Source of the DNA: Rhyacophila brunnea
Lineage: Eukaryota > Arthropoda > Insecta > Trichoptera > Rhyacophilidae
NCBI GenBank assembly: GCA_022495005.1
Contig: JAGYXB010000825.1
Coordinates: forward strand, 3,162,001-3,226,000
Length of the DNA: 64,000 nt
Reading direction: 5' to 3'
The stretch's first letter is position 1; each line of letters starts with the position of its first letter. The notes under the pieces were generated by a model, which did no database searches, was not told the origin of the DNA, and saw only the letters and a program-made list of their open reading frames with translations. A program made the position numbers and the translations under genes. Shown here one piece after another: positions 1 to 10,489 of this stretch.

Positions 1-310
1 GATGTAAGTAACTTTTGGGGTTATCATTATGAGACTTAAGTTAAAGGTATGATCAGTGAAACACGTGTGACCACATTTGACTTCCATTTATTTTATCTGA
101 TTAAATAGAGATGTAATTTTGAGTTATATGCGGGAGTATATAATGCGCGTGTGCTACGCCCGGAGGCCTACAATGGGCTGACTGAATCGGGGCCTTTACA
201 ACTACGTTTATTTATTAAGCGAATCATAATATGGACCTCCGCTGGGTGGGGGTTGTATTTTTTTTATGGGGAATATTTTCCCAACCAATTTGGGTTATTA
301 CACTGGATCA

Positions 311-383
311 AATACAGATTCGAACCCGAAACTCACTGTATAATAATAAGCAGTTACGTTACCGCTTTTCCATCGAGACCGCC
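311..383 (-). repeat. tRNA-like SINE head (degenerate)
   Basis: On the minus strand there is a B-box-like GGGTTCGAATC preceded by an A-box-like TGGAAAAGCGG at roughly tRNA spacing. No clean cloverleaf can be drawn, so this is a tRNA-derived repeat remnant rather than a tRNA gene. No tail or target duplication was found. Confidence 0.3.
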
Positions 384-633
384 AGATTTTCTCATCTGCG
401 TCATGAATGCCACAGCTCAAAGTCAATAATGTTAATAGCTTTCAGCCTCGGTTACACATAAATTGAACGTAAAACATTACCCTGTGGCACAATTTAACGT
501 GAGCTGTATTGGGAGAAAGATATAGCCGTATAGCATCGAGATAAAATAATAATGCGTTGTCTCTGGAGCATTGCAGACAGTAATGTTCCAATTTTATTAG
601 ATTCAATAAGAAACATTAGTATGATATAATAAA

Positions 634-1093
634 ATTACAATATAAAAAAAAACTTTTTATATACAACGTTTTTAAATTTTCTGTTCAATTATTATGCTCA
701 ATATGCTCAAACTTGTACTTGATATGAAGTAAATAAAAAACAAACAAACAAACAAATACAGAATACTGAAATGTCATTTTGATTTCCATAGTAACGCTCG
801 TATATATTAATAATTTAGTTGCTAGGACCACCCACTTAGCAACCAATAATAGTGGATTGGATTACGGATTTCTTCCAAAATAACTTTTTATACAAAACAG
901 AATTAAATGAAAATGAATTCAATTACACTTAAAGATGGCTAAAAGTTAAAAAAATGCATTGGCATCGTGTTTTGATATATTCTATAAGTTTCAAATGTCT
1001 AGCTAGTCGGGAAGTTAGTTAAAAATCGATTGCAAGATTTGTACTGGATAAACAACCCCCGAAAAATAAGAATACGAGCTAATAAGAAGACTG
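634..1093 (+). repeat. MITE family A, copy 1 (about 460 bp)
   Basis: First of six dispersed copies of a non-coding element seen at 634, 6511, 33010, 44302, 57011 and 63410. One end reads ...TATACAACGTTTTTAAATTT and the other ...CGAGCTAATAAAAACGTTGTAA, so the ends share a short inverted repeat around ACAACGTTTTTA. The body carries a small stem-loop GTTGCTAGGACC / TTAGCAAC and the block CTAGCTAGTCGGGAAGTTAG. No reading frame is conserved between copies. Superfamily unknown. Confidence 0.75.
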
Positions 1094-1099
1094 TAATAT

Positions 1100-2600
1100 C
1101 TGAGCTGCAGATATTTGATACTTACGAGCACTTATTAGAATTGGATATAATTATATTATATGATACAATTGTAATTATAATTTAATTACCTATCTATTTT
1201 CTTCTATTTTTCCTTGTATTCTTGCTGCTTGTTATAAATTTTAAGTGTTTTATTTATACATGAATTTAATCTCATGAATTCGCCTATCTATTTCCGATAC
1301 AACAGTGTAACAGTGTAACTATGATATGGCCAGCTGGATACGTACAAATTTCCGGACACTTTCAGCCACACCTTGCCGTTCTATCCACTTGCAATCCATG
1401 TTTACCGCAGTAGTGTCAATAACGTTACTACGATCAGGCAGGTGTAATTATTTACTCAGAGCAAGTGGTACGCGCGCCACAGTTTCCTCTCCAGTAGACA
1501 CTTCATCGCGACTGAGAAGTGTGCTCGACAGTTAGAAAACGAGACTGAAACACGGTTAATTAAAATTTAAAACAAAATTAAAAATATAACTACTTTTGAA
1601 AAAAGGTTGCTGCTCACAATCATTAAAGCGCGCAACAAAAACCCCCAACCTACGAAGAAATTAAAAATAAAAAATACAATTCGGTGCCTTGGTTTCCTTC
1701 GTGCCTTTTTAATTGATGTTAGAGGTTTTATTTGGTATTTTTTTGGAGTTTTGTTTTTATAAAACGCGAAAAAGGATATTCTTGTTTTTATAATTGGAAG
1801 GATATTTTTTAAATGTGAAAACATACTACATGAAAAAAATCACCTTTACACAATACATTTTACAAGGTAAAGATAATTTGGTTGTTTTTATCTAATAGAA
1901 CATTTTGTATACAAAAAATATTTTTTTAATAATTAATAACGAATGCTACATTCTTAAATATGTTGAATTATTTATTGAAACAAAATAATAGTTTAATTAT
2001 TGACGATTTTACACACGACACTCTAATGTATTCCTAATGATTCAAAGTAGTTATTAATTGTAATGTTAAATTAATTGACGATGTCCGTCTAAAATTCAAT
2101 TGACGAAACCGTTCGTAATCAGTTAAAATAACACATATCTATAGATAGCCATAAGATAAATGAAATGTTAAAATAACATAAAATACAATGTATAGTTATT
2201 TATATTGCTAACAGTATTAAATATAAATCAATCTTGGCTTGAAACAAAACTCCCCCTTCCTCTCACAGCCTGTGGCTCATAGTTTGTGGACATTGGCTAC
2301 TATAAGTTTTAGCGAAATTATTCGCAACTCACTCATTATTAACTGCTGACTAGATAATGATTTTCTATTTACCACCTTTAAAATGCACGTTAATTACATC
2401 GATCGGCTGCCTGGTCATTACGCGCCAGGTACGTCTTCAGCGTCCAAAGTATTAAACCAGATAGAATCAAATAGCTTAAGAGCGCTTGGCTTATGATGAC
2501 AATCGGCAAATAAAACTAGATATGTAAAATTCTATTTTACAATAATAATCTTAGTAGTATTTTCCAAATAAATTTTTTGTCATATAGAATTCTATTAATA
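1100..2600. other. no recognisable gene
   Basis: AT-rich non-coding stretch. Apart from the small frame at 1319-1530, no coding signal, RNA gene or repeat match to the rest of the window was seen. Confidence 0.5.
1319..1530 (-). pseudogene. unassigned degenerate reading frame
   Basis: A minus-strand frame of about 70 codons is open except for one in-frame TAA near its middle. It sits in a visibly more GC-rich patch than its surroundings. The downstream half reads LPDRSNVIDTTAVNMDCKWI and continues to a stop at 1319-1321. I do not recognise the family. It could be a transposon fragment or a decayed exon. The overlapping plus-strand frame (1326-1535) is equally possible by length alone. Confidence 0.2.
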
Positions 2601-2609
2601 ATAATAGAA

Positions 2610-2752
2610 GCGACATACTTTAAAAACACTTTAGTTTTATACATACCAGAAAAAAATAGTTTTTGTAAAAGATACGACGCCCATTGGGACTTGAATTTGC
2701 ATCCACTAGATTTGTGCTAATGTTCTTTACCAATTGAGCGATGTGTTATCTA
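2610..2752 (-). repeat. tRNA-derived SINE, monomer
   Basis: The minus strand shows an A-box-like CGCTCAATTGG and a B-box-like AAATTCAAGTCCC. They are followed by a tail with TTTTTTTCTGG and AAAGTGTTTTTAAAG. The tail resembles the arms of the foldback elements at 3432-4312 and 49097-49499, so this is probably a divergent single-unit relative. Confidence 0.45.
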
Positions 2753-3480
2753 ATTACGACGAAATTAACTAGTAATTTTTACATCTTGAAGTGATTGACA
2801 AAATTGCTTTAATTTTTGGCAATCGGCTTTTGTGGCTTAACTAAGGTTACTTACTAAATCACTCGTAATGCTATTTTTTATTAAAAATATTTATCTCTGT
2901 GTAACCTACATAATATTATTAACTATAAAAAAATGCTTAATAATAATATAGATAGATCATTATTTTGTCTTCCGCAGTGATAGTGTTGACTAATTATTAG
3001 TGTTGTTCTAAAATATAAGTGAAGCTCAAAGCTTAACTAAGAATGTGATCAAGGAAACACAAGTGGAAATGTTAGAGATGTGCTTTGGTTCAATTATAGA
3101 ACCTGTAGTGAGTTGACGCGCGCTTGAAAAGCCGTTGAGGATTATCTTCAGCCAGACGAACACGGCGCTTAAATGCTACCCCCAGGGTTTGTTTTCTACC
3201 TTGTCTTAGGTGAGTTGTTGTCGTATTATTTCTATTTTTATTTTAACCCTGTCGAATGTCATGTACATTTCCTATGTCATCACATTATTCATGTTCATTA
3301 ATCAAATACCGTATTGCAGAATAGTCTTGTTAATGTATTATATTATTAATGTTAATATTATTAGTGTTATAATATTATATATTATTAATGTATATATATT
3401 ATTTACTTACGCCATTCAAATACGAGTAATTACTTATATACATAATTTTGAAAACACTTACTGAGAAAATATATTATAAC

Positions 3481-3713
3481 CAGCGCTCGAAATGGAAAAG
3501 TTTACGAACCGGAGCGCTCGACTATTTTCTGAAGATATTTACATAGTTATCAAATTTTACGTGTATTTTATAAAAATAATTAAATAAGTGTTGTTGTTAT
3601 ATGGCCTATCTACCTCAGAAAAAAAATATTTTTACACGAGAAAAGGCGATAGTTTTACCGATTCTACGACCCGGAATGGCGCTCCGGTGCGCTCCGGTCC
3701 ATTTCGAGCTCTG
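3481..3713. mobile_element. hAT-type MITE with perfect 8-bp TSD
   Basis: A 233-bp element with ends CAGCGCTCGAAATGGA and TCCATTTCGAGCTCTG, which are inverted repeats with one mismatch. It is flanked on both sides by the same 8 bases, ATTATAAC (3473-3480 and 3714-3721). An 8-bp duplication and CAG-type ends are typical of hAT elements. It has no coding capacity and must depend on a transposase elsewhere. It split the arm of the surrounding foldback element, so it is younger. Confidence 0.85.
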
Positions 3714-3751
3714 ATTATAACCAATAGAAAAAATCTTTTTTCAAAAAAGTA

Positions 3752-3830
3752 AGACACCCAGTAGGAATCGAACCTGCATCTCTCGGATGTCGCGCCCATG
3801 GACATAGACCACTATGCTATAGGCGCCATG
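3752..3830 (-). repeat. tRNA-like head inside foldback arm
   Basis: On the minus strand TAGCATAGTGGTCTATG serves as A box and GGTTCGATTCC as B box, with a T-arm-like stem. The putative acceptor ends pair poorly, so it is read as a tRNA-derived SINE head rather than a functional tRNA. Confidence 0.5.
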
Positions 3831-4312
3831 AATAATTACAACAATTTTTTTAACTAATGGCCCTTAATAACCTCTGTGGGTCTATTCTATACTTATCGAC
3901 CGCTAAAGTGATAATGTGATAAATACGACGGCTAACTAGGGTATGTTTGTATCAAATTATTAGCACTTATTGTAACAATTACAATAAGACGTTTGTAATT
4001 GTTGCAATAAGTGCTATATTTCAACAGCACCTCTCTTGGCTGTGATAAAATTTAGAGCGAGATAGACAGTTTTGACTGTTTAGACGGTTAACTTATTGTA
4101 ACAATTATAATACCTCTATACAAATATGTAATAAATACTATCACTTTATCACTTTAGCGGTCGATAGTCGCCTTGTGTATAAAATAGACCCGCTGAAGCG
4201 CTTTCCAAATTGAGTTACTATTGGTGATCGGCTTTTATATTTTTCAAAAAGATTTTTTCTATTGGTTATAATATATTTTCTCAGAAGTGTTTTTAAAATG
4301 ATGTAAGTATGT

Positions 4313-6500
4313 TAAATAATTCAAATGTTACATTCTATATACTAAAAAGTAAAGCCCATTCACAAAATGCATAAAATCATTCAAACTGTACTTAAATGGG
4401 ATTGGATGAAATCTTTCTATAATGTGTGAGTGTATAGAGCATATTGCTGAAACCTGCATATTGTATATTATTTTCCCTATGAGACTCTCTGCCATCCACC
4501 AAGCTAATGAAAACGCGTTGGCATGAATTGAAGCTTTGCCAGTGCCTCTGTAGTAATGTTGTCTTGACAATGTAATTATGTGTTACTGTGATTGGTTTTG
4601 TTTGAATATCTGTATACTATCGCATAAAATAGAATGAATTATTCAAACTGAATGAGATTTATGAACGTCATTGATTGTAAAAATAAATTTACGATGTCGA
4701 TATTCGTAGTTTTGAAATAATGATCTTTTTATGATTTCGAATTTTTGATGACTTTTTTGGTTAATAGAATATTAAAATATGTACATATTATAACTTTTTA
4801 ATCTGGGTTCCGCTTTATTTTATTTCCGAATGCCTTCTAATGATACCTTAGTGAATCTGAAGAATTATAGGTGAGATTACATATCACTCATTCTATAAAG
4901 TAATTGTAATAAAACATGACAATTTGTCATTTTGGACCGAGTTCGTTTTTGAATGTTTCTTGCCAATGATTTATTATCGACCAACCTTTAGGCTACATTG
5001 CTATATTGTTTGAAAATATATAATATTTATCTGCATACCAGATGTTTTTTTACACTATATATACACCATTTATTCAATCTAAATTCTTTTAATGTACAGT
5101 GACCTGTGCCTGTACCTGATATCTGGATTTAGTATTTGGTAAATATGAAATAATTATTTTTTCATAAGTCATATTCTTACACATTCAAATAATTAATAAT
5201 TATCTATTTTGTTTATAATTATTGTAGTGTGTTGCATCGTAACGCTGAGGAACTATGATTGACTAAGCCCTGCCCGCCGAAACTGTATAATTTTATAATA
5301 TAATATATTACATAATATATAATATATTACATATAATATATTAATACATATTATGTATTATACGAAAATATTTTTTGTATTTTTTTGACGATAAAGATAT
5401 TATAATATTGTGTATTGTACTATAGATACATGGTATATTGGGTCGTAAACGAAAACAAATAAATTGTACTCTCATAACAGTGTCAGGTGATTTTATATAG
5501 TGCAGTAGTAGCATTTTGTATGTGAAGATTATCGAGAAATTTGTGTGTTATCCAAGAGATTAGACGGTAATTAATTATGACAAGGTGCTGTAACCTACTG
5601 TAACTTTAGGCAACATACACAGAGAAAGAATCATCAGATATGCGTCTTCGTTTGACAAATGAACGAGTTCAGCGATGGCGTGCTCGGTAAAGTCATGAGA
5701 CTCTACAAAGACTTCGACAAGCTGATGCAAAGTTTACAGACAAATAATCGAGTCTAAAATACTGGAACAAAGACAGTAAGACAGAACGTATTTATACAAA
5801 TGTAAGATAGAGGAAGAGAAGAAGAAGAAGATGTATCATAATGTTGACACGTGGTACTGCCACATGTTAATATTTTATAGTTTACAAATAAGATTTTTAA
5901 ATAGGTTGATTTGATTATGTTCTAATGATGAAAAGTTTTATTTTTAATAGCGATTATTATTTTTTTGGTAAGTTACAGATCAACAAAAAACAACGAAACT
6001 ATTCCGAAAAACTGCACTTTTCGCATATTTGATTGCGCAAAAAGACTAGCTGATAAATGTCTGAGAGCTTCGCAAGTTATTATGCTTTCGCCGTGAACTA
6101 TTTATAGCTCTGGTTACAAAAGATATTCTAGTGATGTACTCTGACGTTTATAATTCATTCACAGGTATAAGCAGGAACAATGCTCATTAATTTAGATGCC
6201 CGTGAAAAAATTCATTGAAATTTATTTTATATGCCTACCTATCTAATGTTTACAGATGAATATATAATATTATATTGTATTAAGTTATCAATAAATTATG
6301 ATAATTATGAAAAAATAGGTATTATTTTGGTGAAAGTTAAATAGTAATTGATCTTATAATTGTAATAATATCATATTGTCTCTTTACGTAAATATTGTCA
6401 CTATTTAATAATATATAAGTATTTTAAATGAATTAAAACTTTTAAAAAGTCTTCATTTTATTAAAATTGTAACTGTTTTTGTTGAGGAATTATATAATAC
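4313..6500. other. no recognisable gene; AT-rich palindromic tract
   Basis: Nothing coding is recognised. The run at about 5285-5365 is an almost pure A/T stretch rich in ATATTA/TAATAT palindromes. A purine-rich patch lies at about 5810-5832. Confidence 0.45.
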
Positions 6501-6510
6501 TACTAAAGAA

Positions 6511-6987
6511 AAATAATTATAAGATAAAAATAACTTTTTATACACCACGTTTTTAAATTTTCTGTTGAATCATATAAACTTGACAATTCTATGTATTAAT
6601 AAGTTTTTTTTATTGTACTTGATAGAAAACAGAAATGTCATTTTGACATTTCATATTGATTTCCTTAGTAACGCACGCATATATTAATAATAGTTGCTAA
6701 GACCCCCCTAGCAACCAACAATAATAACTTTTCATACAAAACAGAATTAACTAAAAATGAATTCAATTCTGCTTAAAAATGGCCAAAAGTTTTAAAAGAA
6801 TGCATTGTCGTCATGTTCTGATGTATTTTATAAGTTTCAAATGTCTAGCCAGTCGGGAAGTTAGTTAAAAATCTTTAATCGTCCAATACAAACCTTGGAC
6901 AAACAAGAAAAAATATGTACTCTACACACAAGAAAAAATCTGTACCGGACAAATAAGAATACGAGCTAATAAAAACGTGGTAAAATA
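6511..6987 (+). repeat. MITE family A, copy 2
   Basis: Same order of blocks as copy 1: ACTTTTTATACACCACG..., the GTTGCTAAGACC stem-loop, AACAGAATTAACT, TAGCCAGTCGGGAAG and CGAGCTAATAAAAACGTGG. It contains a small internal difference near the 3' end. Confidence 0.75.
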
Positions 6988-7399
6988 GGTAGGTACATAT
7001 TAAATTATCTATACTATAAAACCATAGCCGACTTTGTAAAACAAAAAGTTTGTCCAGGATTTAAAGCCTTCAATGGCTAGGTTTAGAGCGCTTTTACTGA
7101 AGATTATTTAGCTAAAGTTATTTTAGCTTTTTGTGTGATTTTATTCAATGGACATGAACAAATGAAGTTTCCCATTCATTGTAAAAAATTGAATTTATGA
7201 ACGTATCAATATACATTTATTTTCCTTTAATAAACTTGATAACGGAGCAAAACAAATCGTCTGAAGACAAAACGATAAATAATATTACATATGCACATGA
7301 TTACAAATATACAAAGCATGCCCATCTAAAAGAAACTTATTTTGTCGAATATTAAAATGTAATTTAACCATTATATTACAATAAACCAACTATGCCATC

Positions 7400-7551
7400 A
7401 CTTTTTTCAGGAACATAAAAATATTACACGAACTCACACATATACTAACAGGCCACGGAGTAGTACGAGCCTATATACAAAGATTTAAATTGAGGGACGA
7501 TGACCGTTGTCCATGTGACGGCTACACATCTCAAACTATGTGGCATGTCGA
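7400..7551 (+). pseudogene. R1/I-like LINE ORF2 C-terminal fragment (5' part)
   Basis: The plus strand reads LTGHGVVRAYIQRFKL and then RCPCDGYTSQTMWHV. The LTGHG...CPC(D)G...H pattern is the conserved C-terminal cysteine/histidine region of R1/I-clade LINE ORF2 proteins. The frame stops matching exactly where the minus-strand LINE begins with its TTTCAA repeat tail. A plausible continuation (YYKRSNELSEIY) lies at about 10322, beyond that LINE. The same motif occurs in the fragment at 14712. Confidence 0.6.
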
Positions 7552-7592
7552 TTTCAATTTCAATTTCAATTTCAATTTCAATTTATTTATTT
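7552..7592 (-). repeat. LINE 3' tail microsatellite (ATTGAA)n
   Basis: Six or so TTTCAA units in tandem (plus-strand reading) mark the 3' terminus of the minus-strand LINE. Short tandem 3' tails instead of poly(A) occur in CR1-type and some other LINEs. Confidence 0.75.
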
Positions 7593-7744
7593 TTACATAT
7601 TGTGGACATTACAAATTATAAGTTTAAGACGTTCACAACATGACATAAAAAAGAGATAGATAATATGTTATTAAACAAATATGTACATACAAAAATATTA
7701 ATTATATAGGTACATGGAAATACACCGGATGAGTTAAGCAGACC

Positions 7745-8590
7745 CTATTTTAAAAATTTATAAAATAACGTCCACCTATACTCATCCTCACGTAGGTGGA
7801 ATATATCAACACCCGAAGTAATTTCGTTGAACATAGTTATCGCCCTCCCAATTGGCATTACCAGTGGCAGGTTGGTTCTGCACCTTGGGAGAATAAACAA
7901 CTGATGTTCTCTATTTCTAAGATAGTTATCAGGGACACACAGGTCAACACTGCCCAGAATGGCAGAGTTCTCATTTATACCTCGTATAAGTCGAAAAAAA
8001 TACATAGCTAAATAAAGATTTCTTCTAAATTGCAAACTGCAGTATGTAAGCATGCCTAAGAGAAAGTCAGTTGGATAAAGCCACGGATAGTATCCGTACA
8101 ACCTCAAATAAAGGAGTCTCAAGAATTTCTTCTGAACCCTCTCCACCATAAGGCCATACTTCAACTGATGCGGTGCCCAAACAATAGACCCACTCTCAAG
8201 TCTGCTTCGAACTAAAGAATTAAATAAAAGTTTTAATACCGTAACATCCGAAAAGACCCGGGAAGTACGCATGACGAAGCCCAACATTTTAAGCGCCTTG
8301 TTACAAATGGTAACTATATGGCTAATAAATGTCAGTTTACTCTCAAACGTAATGCCAAGATCCCTTACAGATGATATTCGTGACAGAACTCTGCCATGCA
8401 TCGAGTATTGGAAAAACAACACTTTTGAGGCTCTGGTAAACGACAAAAGATTGCATTTATCAATATTGAATTTTAGTTTGTTACGCCTGCCCCAATCTAA
8501 TATATTATCTATATCAAGTTGGAGCTGACGACAATCGTCCAAAGTGACAACTTCTAAAAAGAGTTTCAAGTCATCAGCGAACAACAAAAC
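7745..8590 (-). pseudogene. LINE reverse transcriptase, palm end and C-terminal domain
   Basis: A 280-codon frame starting within the catalytic FADD box (8570-8581), read as LFADDLKLF. It continues through the thumb (CNLLSFTRAS, DLGITFESKL) and a C-terminal region rich in aromatic residues that ends TLFYKFLK. FADD is the LINE equivalent of the YxDD active site that binds catalytic metal. The frame is offset from the upstream RT segment by a frameshift just before FADD, so neither half can work alone. This C-terminal region recurs at 16438 and 31965. The initial Met is incidental. Confidence 0.85.
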
Positions 8591-9188
8591 ATAGCATTTT
8601 TTATTACCAATGCTATGTCATTTATAAAAATCGTGAACAGCAACGGCCCTAAGTTTGAGCCCTGAGGGACACCAGAAAATGTGTTAAAGGTCTGTGACTG
8701 ATAAAGGCCGTACGATACGTATTGTTGACGGTTCCTAAAATAACTCCTGAATAGCTTCAAAAATCGATCAGACAATCCAATAAGTTGGAGTTTTTCCATC
8801 AGGACATCATGATCGACTTTGTCAAATGCTTTCGAGAAGTCATTGTAAGAACAGTCAACCTGGTGACCTCTATCCAGGGCCGATGACACATAATTGGTAA
8901 ATACCATCAGGTTAGTTTCCGTTGATCGGCCTGCTCTAAATCCATGCTGTTCGTTTATTATAAATGACTCAATTTTTGGAGAAATCATGTTGTGCATGAT
9001 CATCTCAAGAACTTTTGCTGGTGCAGAGAGAACAGCTACCGGCCTGTAATTTTCCACTGATGACTCTGTACCACTCTTATGGATTGGAGTAACCTTCGAC
9101 ATCTTCCACGTTTCCGGAAAGATACCTGTCTCCATTGTAAGATTATAAATATATGCAAGTGGGCCTTTGACAAAATCAACACACCCCT
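8566..9188 (-). pseudogene. LINE reverse transcriptase, fingers and palm
   Basis: This frame carries the reverse-transcriptase blocks in order: ETWKMSKVTPIHKSG, NYRPVAVLSAPAKVLE, EQHGFRAGRSTETNL, the catalytic-aspartate block DFSKAFDKVDH, and GVPQGSNLGPLLFTIFINDI. It loses frame immediately before FADD. In an intact element it would copy element RNA at a nicked chromosomal target. It is joined upstream, through a frameshift at about 9190 in an A/T homopolymer, to the linker segment. Confidence 0.88.
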
Positions 9189-9870
9189 TTAAAAAAATGT
9201 AGGGACGTTATCAGGTCCCAAAGAGTGAGTATTTTTTAGTTTTTTAATAAATTTTAACACATCACTCTCATCAACTGGAAAAATATCAATGGACTGGGCA
9301 CCGCATGATGGCTGTCTTGACGCAGAGGCAACATCCAAATAAGGAATACTACTTGCGTAGACAGACCTGAAGTGACCAGCAAATGCTTCTGCCACTCCAT
9401 GTCCGGTCACCTTTTCGCCTTTCCAACTCATCGAATCGGCATACCCGCCATCCCTTCTTAATGATTTAATATAATCCCAAAACGATTTGGGATTTTCACG
9501 AATGCAATCTTCTACCGATTCCATATATGTTCGATAGGCCACTCGAACAGCTTGCCTCACTCTCAAGCGATAAAGGCTAAACATTTCATAGTCGCGTTGA
9601 CCATGCTCAGCCTTCCAAGCTTTGTGATAGCAATGCTTGATCTGAATGTCCCCAATAATCTCTCGAGAAAACCACCTCGGGTATCGCCTTCCACCACGAC
9701 ATGGCGACTTCCTTGAAAAACATTCATCAAACACATTATATACAGTATTATAAAAGAATTGTACCGCCTCTTTACATCACAAATCCCGAACAACTCACTC
9801 CAATCTACTTCACTCATTAATGAGTAAAGTAGCTCGAAGTTTCCACCTTCAAACTTCCATCCCCTGCACC
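9189..9870 (-). pseudogene. LINE ORF2 linker between endonuclease and RT
   Basis: Starting at about 9870 the frame reads WKFEGGNFELLYSL and MSEVDWSELF, shifts frame near 9735, then reads RRYPRWFSREIIGDI, RVAYRTYMESVE, NPKSFWDYIKSLR and HSLGPDNVP. These blocks are typical of the region between endonuclease and reverse transcriptase in Jockey/CR1-like elements. The RYPRWFS...NPK.FW.Y signature is clear. The endonuclease that should precede it is absent. Confidence 0.75.
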
Positions 9871-9878
9871 GATCGGTT

Positions 9879-10214
9879 TCATGTGACCTTCTGTGACCTG
9901 GTTATTCGGGACGTTATCGTATTAGATAGAGTCGCAGTTGTTGTTGTTGATTTCTGTTTGACACTCGATTCCTTAATTGGCGCATTACCGCTAATTACCA
10001 ATTTGGATTTTGGCTTGCTCGGTAAAGCGGCGAGCGGTGCATCGCGCGGGGCCGGATGGGGGCACACCATTTGACAGGTACACGTTTTATTCAACCGTTC
10101 TTCTAATTTTTCAACTTTTTTTAGCAATAACTCCACAATCACTAAGACACGATTTGGTGCAGCAGACACGAGATCTTCACCATTGCACTGAACTGCTTTG
10201 TTTACAGTCGACAT
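9879..10214 (-). pseudogene. LINE ORF1 N-terminal fragment
   Basis: A 111-codon frame beginning MSTVNKAVQCNGEDLV. It contains a short heptad-like stretch VIVELLLKKVEKLEERL that could form a coiled coil, then a Ser/Thr/Lys-rich segment ending ITRSQKVT. Position, orientation and the coiled coil suit the start of a LINE ORF1 (RNA-binding) protein. The nucleic-acid-binding part is missing, removed by the deletion that also took the endonuclease. The assignment comes from context rather than a diagnostic motif. Confidence 0.45.
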
Positions 10215-10321
10215 TTTTAAATTTAAATGAATTAAATTCAGTCAATTTTAAGGATAAGAGGAGAGCACACAAAAACAGTCGTCTCACGTCGGCGGTTATA
10301 AAGGCACAGTCATCAATGACT

Positions 10322-10489
10322 GCCCTATACTATAAAAGGAGCAATGAACTCTCAGAAATCTATGTAGACAGACATAACCATGAAATTGACAATCAAAAAC
10401 CTTACGAAATACAAAACAACAAACAACACAAGACAAAATATTTAATTATGGCCAAAAACAAAATTAAAGATAAACATGGAGGACAATAA
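10322..10489 (+). pseudogene. possible continuation of the R1/I-like LINE fragment
   Basis: The plus-strand frame LYYKRSNELSEIYVDRHN follows the 5' end of the minus-strand LINE and stays open to 10489. In R1/I-type LINEs the CPC...H cluster is followed by a 'CP.Y...R..L' stretch, which fits. If correct, the minus-strand LINE inserted into this older element. No clear target duplication was found. Confidence 0.35.

Larger units (their letters stand above)
3432..4312. mobile_element. foldback element with a tRNA-like head in one arm
   Basis: The outer ends are inverted copies: TTTTGAAAACACTTACTGAG on the left matches CTCAGAAGTGTTTTTAAAA on the right, each followed inward by the ATATATTATAACCA block and a CAATAGAAAAAATC block. 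Nearer the centre, GACCGCTAAAGTGATAA (about 3899) is inverted at about 4148-4165. The left arm carries a tRNA-like segment on the minus strand; the right arm has lost its equivalent. A hAT-type MITE sits in the left arm. The element is related to 49097-49499. Confidence 0.65.
7552..10330 (-). mobile_element. Jockey/CR1-like LINE with endonuclease deleted
   Basis: A minus-strand non-LTR retrotransposon. From its 5' side it has a GC-richer leader (10330-10215), an ORF1 N-terminal piece (10214-9879), ORF2 linker (9870-9189), reverse transcriptase (9188-7745), a 3' UTR, and a tail of tandem ATTGAA units (7592-7552). The apurinic-type endonuclease that should precede the linker is missing: the ORF1 piece ends only about 10 bp before linker sequence begins. 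At least three frameshifts break ORF2 (near 9735, 9190 and 8590). It is a dead copy. Truncated 3' relatives lie at 16438 and 31965. Confidence 0.85.

Noticed and set aside
151..461. Two overlapping short frames at the start of the window
   Set aside because: They overlap each other and a tRNA-like repeat; no domain and no conserved copy.
3210..3464. 84-codon hydrophobic plus-strand frame
   Set aside because: Translation of AT-rich DNA (Ile/Tyr/Asn-rich) running into the end of a foldback element; no motif.
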